Assembly: GCF_000327385.1 (NCBI RefSeq)
Contig: NW_008707425.1
Coordinates: 4,410,266-4,474,265, forward strand
DNA length: 64,000 nt
Direction of reading: 5' to 3'
DNA from: Lottia gigantea
Taxonomy: Eukaryota; Mollusca; Gastropoda; Lottiidae
The notes below the pieces were generated by a model that was given only the letters and a program-made list of their open reading frames with translations, did not search any database and was not told the origin of the DNA. Below, one piece after another: positions 49,869-61,100 of this stretch. Both the position numbers and the translations under genes were made by a program. The stretch's first letter is position 1, and every line of letters starts with the position of its first letter.

Positions 49869-50739
49869 AGAAAATGTCAATGCATAAAGGACTTCGTATA
49901 TTTATATAGCTTTATTACTCATCAAACCAAACCAAATCTCATTCAGAAATTCTAACAAGCTGATTAAATGGTCTAGTAGTGGTAATGTCAAACATAGATT
50001 GTACAATAAATTGAACTTATGTGCAGAAAGTAGACACTGACTAATAATTTACATCTAATATCTGATGGTACAGATCTGACCAATACCATTATTAACAGTA
50101 CATGTACTCACGTACATAATAACAATCTAATATTTAATGTTTAAGATTAAGTAGATGACTGACCAATACCATTATTAGCTGTTTATTTATTGCTTATAGT
50201 CTACTGACTAAATAATCTTGAATTGATATGTCGGAAACTCTAATGTCCTCACATGAATTCTTTCTCAAAGTGAAAGCTATCTGAGTAATCACCAAAAAGA
50301 ATGATTAAAAATGTCTTTTTCCTCTATACTATAATCTATAGACTAGATTTCAAGACAAAAATATAACAAATAGAATACAATTTGGTAAAATGTATATTAT
50401 GTCACATTAATATGATAAAGTGGTCACAGTAATATGTGCATTTTCTCAGTAATGCGGTTTAGGGACAAATCGGTCATAACAATATTCTAAAAATGCAAAT
50501 TGGTTGCAGTGATCAAAATATACACAATAACAACTCTTGACGGCTTGTATAGTCATGAAAATTGTAAGCACTCATTTACGCTTTGTATTCTATTCACACA
50601 AGTATATTTAAAACACGATTAAAGGCATATCATTAAAAAGGTGTAAAGTAAATCCAATATGATATAAAGCGTTGTATACAAATAATAAAATAAAGTCTAA
50701 CACGGTCACATTTTTATATGCCTACTTTATAATGTGGTG
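49869..50739. other. No recognisable gene
   Basis: AT-rich DNA. The segment TGACCAATACCATTATTA occurs twice (about 50077 and 50160) in direct orientation. Nothing else was noted. Confidence 0.45.
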
Positions 50740-51110
50740 GTATACGTCTTCACCCTTGAGAGGCTACAGTTTTTATCTGATTTTAATAAAATTTGGTGTG
50801 ATCATTTATATGGATGAGATCTTGGTCAAGTTCGAATTCGACGACCTTACGATAAACGGTTTTTGAGTTATTGCCCTTGACTTATAAAAATTGCGTCAAT
50901 AGTTGTTTGTGAACAATAATAGATATTACATTTGTCATCTGATTTTAATGCAATTAAAATGAGATCTAGGCCAAGTTTAAATTTGACGAATTTTTGATGA
51001 ACAAAATTTCAATTATTGTCCTTGACTAGTAAAACGCGTTAAATTTTGTGAAGGCGATAGAGGTGACAGTTTGTCAGACATAATGAAATTTTGTGTGTTG
51101 GTGTCAATCA
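50740..51110 (+). repeat. About 150-bp tandem repeat, second locus
   Basis: Diverged units of the family seen at 36030-36530. Shared blocks are ACAGTTTTTATCTGATTTTA, GATGAGATCTTGGTCAAGTT, GATAAACGGTTTTTGAGTTA and TTGACTTATAAAAATTGCGT. About 2.5 units are present, with spacing near 145 bp. Confidence 0.7.
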
Positions 51111-51366
51111 ACAATATCGTGGACAAGGTAGACTTAATGGAACGATTTGACACAGATTTACTGCAAAGTTATCAGGTAAGTAGGCGTATTTTGCAAGGCA
51201 ACCACTTGTTGAATACGCTATAACCTTAATAGATACAAATTCAATACGGTATTGAAGGGCTCGTAAAATACACCTTAAATCTTAAGAAGAGTAGGAAGTA
51301 GTTTAGTGGTTTTAAGATCTCATTTGTCATTTTGTGTTTTTCCAGTTGGGATAATAAGAATCGATC

Positions 51367-53046
51367 ATGGAATTTAGTGTGAAAAATATATATGCATATA
51401 TTACAGTAATATACACGGTGGTTACCTTACCAAGTGTCTGTGGAGGTAATGTAGTTTTAATTAGTATTCAGATGTCGAAGGTTCTAAATATTTTCACTAT
51501 GTTGGGTAGATGGGATTTTCTACTCATATGTAATAGGTCACCGATTTTCTGACATTTTCAAAAGGCTTCGTGTTATCAGTTTGAGTTTCAGATGTAGCAT
51601 TTCTTAATAGAAAAGCGTTATGTGTTTTTTTTTGTAGAAATTGGTGTGAACTGTGGATCTGGTGCTGTTGTTGGACAACCATACAATTTACAGTGTAATA
51701 ATATACCACATACGGTTACCAAGGGTATAAATGTATTTCTAGAGGGTGAAAACAATAGCATCATAAATTGTCTTGCATCTAGAAATTGTGCTTCACGGAA
51801 CTTAGGATTATACAGTGTAGAATCACCACACAATGAATCATTATATTTTACTATACTGAATCTTACAACAGATGATATTGGTAAGAAGTTGTATTGTTTA
51901 GATGATGTATCTCTAAATCTTTCTACACCAAAGCCAACCTGTACAATTGGTAAGAGTGAAACTTCAACATATTACTGTAAGCCAAAGAATGTCTCTGCTT
52001 TGATAAGGATATTAAGGTTACATTGAAAATAAACACATTTCCTTCTAGAAATTTCAACCACAAAAGTCTTAGTCAAAAATTTTAGCAAAAATTAGCCTCT
52101 GTTAAAAAAACTTTTGAGAACGTAATGTGTGCTCTTGTTTATGTTTTCATCAACGCAAAGACATTTTAAGACTTAAAGTACTGTTTTGAGACTGCTATTC
52201 CAATTCTCATAAAAATAATTCAAAATACGTCTTGCTTTGCTCAGACAATAGTTAACATTTACAACGCCACTCAATAAGTAAATATGTTTTACTGCATCTT
52301 CACATTGTCTAATACCTTCACATCATAAGGCAGCTATTTGATTGGATTGTAGGCTAGGGTAGACAGCAAATCAGAGCCGTCGTAAAAGATACATCTACAG
52401 TTGGAACAAAGATCACTCCTCCTCCTTGCATCTCTCTTTGCGTATTTTGATTTTGTTTTTATTTACTTGTACTAGAATCCCCTTCTACCACTACAGGTAG
52501 GTTGCTCTTGAGATATTATCTATTGCAGTCTGCTGAATTAAGCTCATTCTCCTTCCAATATTTAGTTTCCGCTAATTCCTTGTCTTTTTCGTTTTTTTTA
52601 AACGTTTAACTTTATACAGAACAATATTTTTGGTAGTGCTTATAAAATGAATGAGTCACTAATCAAATAATACTTTTATCCCATAGACTTTTATTTACGC
52701 CTATTATGCTATACCTTGCTTATAGTCTGGTAATCTGGATGGCTGGAGTGGTTCGATGCTAGTGCTAGTCGGTTTCACTGCCAAGTTTTAGAAGATTAAC
52801 CATGTGCATCGTTAGCTCTGTCGAGCATAGTTGGATATTGGCTGTCCTGACAAAATTCCCTCTATTGATGGATGGTGTTGTTTGTCCTATTTACTTGAAT
52901 ATATAGGGCGTAATTCCCATTTAATTTTCAATGAGCACCAGTAAACTATTGAGACACCCATATAACAATAATTTTGTTTAAATTTTCATAGAATATGTAT
53001 CCTTTCAAGATCTGGAACATTTTTTGTAGCTCCTCCTGAAAGTTAA
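51367..53046 (+). CDS. Secreted or membrane Ig-like protein, fast-evolving type
   Basis: Exon 1 (51367-51445) encodes a signal peptide (AYITVIYTVVTLPSVCGG). Exon 2 (51638-51949, phase 1-1) encodes one Ig-like domain: VNCGSGAVVGQPYNLQCNN, then LYSVESPHNESLYFTILNLT and TTDDIGKKLYCLDD, ending PTCTIG. It has the Leu-x-Ile/Leu, Asp-x-Gly-x-x-x-Tyr-x-Cys end of a V-type domain, extra Cys pairs and several N-glycosylation sites. A 21-bp microexon at 52476-52496 would add ESPSTTT, and an exon at 53030-53046 would add APPES and a stop; all phases agree (142 residues in total). Exons 1 and 2 are well supported; the last two are tentative, and a further membrane exon may have been missed. The role is unknown; such proteins in molluscs are often surface or immune-type. 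Confidence 0.6.
52730..52905 (+). repeat. Worn SINE copy
   Basis: GGCTGTCCTGACAAAATTCC and the following GATGGATGGTGTTGTTTGTCC match the body of the SINE at 1-345 in opposite orientation; the head part is hard to align. It lies in the last proposed intron of the Ig-like gene. Confidence 0.6.
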
Positions 53047-55155
53047 AGAACTAGCAATTCTATTTCTGATGGCTGAAGCCAGGTAGGTAACTCTTGAAAT
53101 TACAATCTTACATACCTTATAACATTATATACCCTATTTATTTATTCTCATTATTTACTTAATTGAATCTGTTAACGTTATAATAAACCTTTTTCTATTT
53201 GCAGTAAACTATTTTAGAAATTAGATTATCAGTATTTTTTCTCTTCGAAGTTTAACTATCTAATTACAACATGTGAAAGTGAAAGTTGCAGTCACAATAA
53301 TGTAACCTGTATGTCTAATTATAAACATAATTCTTGATTCTGGTTTTAATCCTACAACATGATATGCCCGATGTCATAGGAGCAGGCCAGGACCCAGAAC
53401 AAATTGGCTTCTGTAAAAATGTGTTTGAAACGATTACAAACGAGAACTTGTTCCAGCTTTACGTAGTCTTTGTGTTAAATTTTCAACGTTTCTGCAGCAC
53501 CAAATATTTTGCATATAGTTTTATAATGAGGATATCCTTTTTTGTTTTGCTAGTGTGTAGGAAAGTGCTCAAACTGCGCATCCCCCATACTTTACCTTCT
53601 GTGGGACTGTGTTTTAAATCATTTTGAAGCCTACTAGCAGCAATAACCTGTTTTCAGTGCCTCATTAGTCATACATTGTATTGTGCTTATGTTCAGTTTC
53701 ATAAATATAATTTTTAAAACATTTGTGCATTTGATTGAGCAAATTGAGATATTGTTTCACCGGTTTTCTTTGCAATAGTACATCATGGCCCCGTTGGGTG
53801 TTTGGGTGTTCTCAAAATAGGGGATCACTTTTGTTTTGTCACTTGAGCTCTTATTTACGGAGAGAATTTGCAAGGTCCTTGGGCTGTAAAGTAAAACCTC
53901 TCCCTCCCCCTCCCTCTAGAAAAAAGTTTTAATCCCCCCTCGCCTGTTATTAAACATTGGGACACAGTGTCCAAAAGTAGACTGGCCGCTTGGACGTGTT
54001 GTGTGCCCTCTAAAATATGGTCCTTTACAAGAAAATTGATTCCATAACGCTTAACATGTGACATTTTCTTATTTCGTATTTATGTATGTTTATTAAGAAC
54101 CGAAGTAGCACTAAAAGAGTTACCGGATCATACTCCATATGAAGTTTATTATCGAGTCCCTCATTTCAAACTATGCAAGGGTAAAAAACATTGATCCCAA
54201 TAACGTCGTTTCTCTGAGGGAAATGGTAACAATTCTAAGGCTTTAGGCCAATCAATATAAGAAGATATAACCCAAGAAAGCCTAATGAGACATGAAGTAT
54301 CAAAAAATGCAGATAGAGATGTTTCGTTTCAATTTTCAAAATTTCAATCTGTCAAATCATGGCTGGAAAGTGGAATCGCAAACGGAGCATCCAGATTTGT
54401 ATTAAATCCAAATTAAGTTTGGCTTTGAACTCGCTTGGCTCGAAATTACTAAAATATATATACCATTAACAAATAACTTTGAATACATTTAAATAGGCCT
54501 ACTGCATAAATAGCCAATGTTAACATTAATTTCATTACAGCCAGGAAAATATAATCAACTGATAAAGTGGTAACCCCGTATAAAATATACGTCTCTGCAT
54601 GCTTACTTCAGTGTAACTACTTAGAATCGAAACTGAAATTCAAGTATACTTTAAAGGTATTGGCCTAACAGTATTTAAACATGGATATGAGCCATGATCC
54701 ATTAGTGTACTGGTGAAACTAAAATATTTCATCAATGTAAATGAATAGGTGACAAAATAAAACTTACATGGACTCAGACTATACTATATAAAGTATGATA
54801 CTTACAAAAGAAAAACAATATTAATTAATTATTATTGATATTGAACATAAATTTTAAAGAATAGTGGAATATTGTGGGGACATGTTCCATGACCATGAAC
54901 TAAACTAAATACTTGACAGTGATAAATGCCTATAAACTTTAAGGGGAAAAAACATATTTCAAAACAATTTGATCAAGTCTGCTATGTACAAGTATGAAGT
55001 TCATATTATTGAATTGGCTACATGTGTCTATTGTTTGATACAGCATGACTTATTGTCGATAGATGGTATTATATATAATACGGCGAAATTGGTTGTTAGA
55101 TAGCACAAGTCACTTGCTCCCTAAAATGACCATCAGTATTTGTATATTTCAATGG
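53047..55155. other. Intergenic region between convergent genes
   Basis: About 2.1 kb between the end of the Ig-like gene model (+) and the stop of the receptor gene (-). No convincing exon. The two 3' untranslated regions should lie here, and an undetected last exon of the Ig-like gene is possible. Confidence 0.4.
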
Positions 55156-58100
55156 TTAACCTGGCGGATAATTGTTTAGTGGATCACTGGGATTAGAGGT
55201 TCTAGTGTATAACGATGATGTCGTACATGGTTGTGGCTTATCTAGATCCTCGGCAGTAGCCATAGCTGTCAAATAAGTGTCTGATTGTACTGAAAGAAAG
55301 GAAATTAATAATATAAATTATATACTATTGGATATCAATTTAACTTTTTTCATAATATTACAAATTTGATAATGTAATGAAAGTAATTGCAAGTAATGCT
55401 AATATTTGGGATTTCAGATACATTTTAATTTGAAGCAAAATAAGCAGGAACATCAACATTATGGAATTTAATTTAAAATATTCAATGGAACGATAAATAT
55501 TTTGTTTGCTTCTTCAAGGTGATCTTGACGTGACGAATCATACCTTCAAATTTAATAATTTCGGTACAGTACAAGAAAACCGATTTCACATAAAATTATC
55601 AAATGGAAACTTCCGGTGAGGTAATTGGTGCAGTTGTCTTGCACTTCATATCAAATGGGGTTTCAGAAAATATTCGCGACAATTAAATTCCAAAAAGCAG
55701 AGATAAATTTTTACACTAATCACTTACTTTCTTTCATTTTGAGGCTATCAGGATTGGAATAGTGTGGCTCGGCATATCCTTGTCTTCGTCGTAGCCGACA
55801 ACAAATAACAAGTAACACAATACTGATCAGGACAAATATAACTACCAATGCAATTAATACATATGTAACTGTGATGTCCCTTTCACTAGTCGAATCTCTG
55901 AAATCATAGGACATACATTGTCATATTTTATTCGACATTTGTTAATCCACATTTAACCCTTGTGCTAGAACTTGGGGTATTTCGGGACCCCAGCACCGAT
56001 TTTTTTCGAATTTCCAAAATGCCATCGAAGATAGCAGTTTAGTTATTTCAAACATTGTAGCTGAATGAATTTTTAACCTGTTCATGATCAGTCTACTGTG
56101 CAACAATCACAATTAGCGGATATGTTACCCTTATAAATTGAAACACACCATGCTAGTATGTTGGGGTTCAGTTAGACCCCAGATAAATGCAGTGCTAAAA
56201 CTGGATTTCAGTGAAGAAAATTAAATTGTAATTTACTCCTGAGTTATCTTAGGTTAAAGTCAATTTGGCACTAAACCGAAATGTCCCCATGTCAAAATTG
56301 TCCCAAAAGTCAAAATTAGTCGAAATGACCCCAAATACAATAGTCAAAATGGCCCCCGAAAATTACTCTTTGATTTCAGCCAACAGTTGAAATTATAATT
56401 AGTAGCTTATCTGAGTGATTATCAAAGACTAATAAGAAAAAGAAAAAAGACAGTAGTTTATAGCTTATTGAAGTGATGATGTGTATATTTGTTTTGAAAT
56501 AAATACTATTTAAACCAAGTCAAATTTTTCCATGACAGCCAAGTGGGGCCGAGTTTCAATACACCTGTAAGAATTGTATTGTACCATACGGAAACTATTA
56601 AAAAATCTTAACATTGACACAGTACATTATTTCAAAGATTAAGATTAATCTGCTATACACACCAATTAATTCAAATTATTAAATAAATTTATGGATATAT
56701 TCAATATGAAGAGTACATAATATTTTACCAAGATGAGACCTGTTCAATATAAATACAGGTCAGTTGAGACTGGTGAAATTACCTTGCTGCACTAATAAAA
56801 TGCCAACAACTCTTGATATTTTTTCCCGACAGGATATGCCGTGTTACGACCAAAACACCCCTATCTTATTGGTCCCTGATCCAATCCCTCTACACCTATT
56901 TCGGCACCGAAATACAAACAACATACGGTCAAAACATTAATATATTATTTATTGTTAAAGTTGTTCAATGAAATAAAAAATTATTTGGTACCATTTTGAC
57001 CACTTTGTAGGGGATATTTCAACTAATTTTGGGGCCATTTTGGTTAAAAATTTACTATAACACCTACTGAATCTCGGGGGTCCTGAAGTACCCCAGTAGA
57101 TCAAATTTGAGTTTTTTATACATAAATTTCAAATTATCAATAAATGTTATTACCATATCAAGTTAAGCTAGCTACTTTTGAAATCATGACCAATTGGTCA
57201 ATAATTGAATCAAAACAGATGCACTCTGCTCATCCCTAGATCACAACCCGACCCTTATGTAATATTCTAGATTATAGGTTTGGCTTGAAGACAGATGACT
57301 TTCGCATATAGATATAACTATCATCTTGAATAATTGATTTGGTCAACAAGGAGTCTTTATAAAGTATTATTTGCCACACCTGGGAATATATTTTATGTTC
57401 TTTTGTTCAAAATTTCCATTATATAATAGGGGTTCCCAAATACCCCAGGTTCTATCCAATGTTATTCAAACGACGTGCTAGCACAAGGGTTGAAGTCTTG
57501 TTTCTTAAGGATTACTCAAATTCTGGGTTCAAAGTTATCTTGTGTTATGAACACAACGGAGCAGTGCCTTGGTGTAATGGGTATAAGTAATTTCCATGAT
57601 TTAATACGTAGGAAAATGAACTTGCTACACTTTTTATACATAGAAACATGACAATAAATGTAAGAATAATATTGATACTATAAAGTTTACAGAGTAACAG
57701 TGACGTTGTAAGGTGGAGATATCCGAAGATTAATGACACTTAAAAATAAAGTTACATAATGGGTTACAATAAAGTTATAACAATTATGGATAAATATAAC
57801 ATGGAAATGTCATGACATGACGAAATTATTAACTTCCCACAGTCATGTAGAGTTTGAAAGAAACTGAAGCCCAAAAATGAAAGGTTGCTTCTAAGACTCT
57901 CCAAATGTTACTTTATAGAATTCTATCATCAACTAAGGAATAAAATTCTCTCGACATTTAGTGACATACAGAATTGTCACTGTTCATTTGGTCATTGTAT
58001 TAAATAATAGCTCGATGTCCTACTTACCCAGACTGCGGGTAGCATTTATTACATTCAAAATCATTTGGGCATGCTGAGGAATATTTCTCTTTGGAAAGAA

Positions 58101-61100
58101 CTGTATCGTCTTTAATTTTTAAACCGTCTGTTTTTGACCAATGTCCAATCTGAAGCAATGACATACACTTACGAACAACCCGTGTACATAATGTGGAATT
58201 GTTATAAACGACAATTTTAATTTCACTCAACACTCATTGTCGAATCCTGCGAATATAATACTTTTAAACCTTCAGGCGAAAATTGTAAAAAAAATGCAAC
58301 TCTTCACTTCAGAAGCATAATCATAGGAATATGGCATAGTTCGTTCATAAGTAATGCTATAAAACTTTTCAAACCTGTTTCTTCCTATTACTCTGATAGA
58401 TAACGTTACCCCCCNNNNNNNNNNNNNNNNNNNNNNNNNNNNNNNNNNNNNNNNNNNNNNNNNNNNNNNNNNNNNNNNNNNNNNNNNNNNNNNNNNNNNN
58501 NNNNNNNNNNNNNNNNNNNNNNNNNNNNNNNNNNNNNNNNNNNNNNNNNNNNNNNNNNNNNNNNNNNNNNNNNNNNNNNNNNNNNNNCCTCCCCCCATCC
58601 AAATTTCAAAACTACACCCTTGAGAGTAATTACGCACGGTTTGAAAACCCCAGCCATTTAGAATAAAATATTTTATTGTTTTACTTACTACATTGTACTT
58701 TGAATTACTGGTTCTGAGTATAGTATATGGAACAACCCCATCACCATTATCATCAAAAACTCTTTTTGCATCACCAGTTCCGCTTATTGATAATTTGACA
58801 TTCTTAAAATGATAAAAAAAGAGATAGTGAACGACTATAAATATCTTTTGTTTTTAAAACAGTTATTTGTATTTGAAAATATGAAATGAATTCAGGTATA
58901 CCAGCGATTCAAAGCTGTTGCGAATACCTATAACTGCTGAACTGGATGGTCACAGATTCCAACTGCCCTTATGGATATGTATATTCTTTAGTTGATCTGG
59001 AAATTGCTTTAAACCAATAGATCAAATAGGATATATATATCAGCTTTACCTTATACATGTATTTTATGATGGCTTCTGGATCCGATGCTGGACATCTGTC
59101 AGTTTCAGTACAAGGTGTTTTCATCACTCCGGTCACCACCGAGTAGGTAGCAGCTATTGCAAATGGTGCCCAAGGATCTTGTGTTACCAATGTAGTTAAA
59201 TTACAGTCTTTGTCCCGATTCTTTCTTTCAAAACTGCCGGCAAATATACAAGATCCTTGCCTTTCCCAAAAGGGTTGTATCCACGGATTCTGTTCATCTA
59301 GTTCTTTCAAATATTCTGAAACCTCGGGGATAAGGGGAAGTTCAAGTGATACTGATATTGAACCTTGTATCTTGTCTTTATTGGGAATACTCAAAAGTGA
59401 TTCTCGGCGTCCCCATGATTCAGAGGCTATGAAAACAAATTCATCATCATTCATACTTTCTGTGATACTGACAATGACATTCTCCAGTATGTGGGATCTT
59501 ATAAAACTGACTACAACTTTTGCATAAGGGTGTTTTCGAAGCTCTGGTAAAAGCTTATTGTAAATACTAACTTGAACACTTTCAACAACTTCTATGCTAT
59601 TGGCAACACAAATACCCTTAGAACCCGCCAGTTCCTTTATGATGTAGAGACCACCTTCGCCATAAGATCCCTGACTGTGCAACACCTGGATGTATTTCGC
59701 CTCAATAGACTTCAATATTTCTAAAATAACTCTTGATTGTTGATCATCTGCAGTTGGTATCCTCATAAAATATGGGTATTTAGATCGATCACTCAATGTA
59801 GGACTTGTAGAAGCAATAGCGACTTGTATAAAACCAAGATGGCTCAACGTTTCTGCTATGGCAATACTGAGAGTACTTCCGATAGTTCCTACGTATCCTA
59901 AAATCTTGTTCTGAATCTGATCACTGTAGAAACCCGGTTTCAGTTCATACGATCCCTTGTGCAGACGCATTATTTTTTCTTTTAAAATTATTGGTGATTC
60001 ACAACCGCTTAAAATGACAAGACCTATTTTTGAGCCTTTCAGTGTGTTCACGAACGAACTGTTTGGTCTATTCATTTTATCTACAGCAAATCGGATGCTT
60101 TCGGCAATATCGGCGCCTACCTTAGTACGTATATCATTGGGACATCTAAGTGGATCATCTTCCGATTTGGTAAATATAGGCACTACACCAATTACATAAA
60201 AATCACCTTCAATAAACAGTACATCATCAACGAAATTAGACGGTATGCATTTATCACAGTTCAGGTTAGCAGGACATTGAGCTACTGGTAGTGGATCATA
60301 TTTGTTTTCTTCTTTATCATACATTTTAATGGATGACTTATTAAAATGAAGGACGTCGTTTCGTAATTCACCAACCTAAGACGTTCAATACATTTCTTCA
60401 TTAATTAATTCAAAATCTACTCCATGCATCATAGACTTTTAGTTGATTAATTTACAATTCATTCATCAGTATACCTACTAGTCAGTATAAGAGTGCAATC
60501 ACCTGTTAAATGTGACCATGTCAAGCTTCAATACCAACAGAATATATTTAATTTAGTTTTGACGTCAATATTTTAGGTTATTTTTTTCTCATGCATTTCC
60601 CTGGCTGTTATCTATATATTCATGGATCCCAATAAGGAATAACAAAAATAGAGGAAATGAGGGTCAAGGTGGTCACAGGCTACCATATGAGGTACAGGGG
60701 TAGATTTTAGCATTTTAAGATGCCTTGGAAGTCATTTCGAAACTATATAGAAATATTCTCATCCCTCAGACCAAATTTTTAATGATTTCTTTGTATGTTG
60801 GATAAAACTTGAACTTACCTTGGTAAAACAGTAGTCATTGGAACATTTCTGAAAGTTGTACAATTCATACTGTACACTGTTGTTCGATATCTCATATTGT
60901 CCATTATCATCAAAACTCACTGTATTCGTTTGGCTTGCAGTGTTATTAAATATAAAGGGGAAATTCTCTGTTAAGTTAATTTGTAGTTGATCTAAATTGT
61001 CTATAAATGTATGTTTCTCTGTGTTCTTAAGGGCACCACAAACAGAAGTGCCCCCAGGGCAAATATCCGCAAAAGTGGTTTTGATCAGATGAGCCAAAGT

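Noticed and set aside
58272-58657. Minus-strand frames containing X residues
   Set aside because: They run across the 173-N gap and have no biological meaning.
59210-59527. 105-codon plus-strand frame
   Set aside because: Antisense shadow of the long second-flytrap exon.
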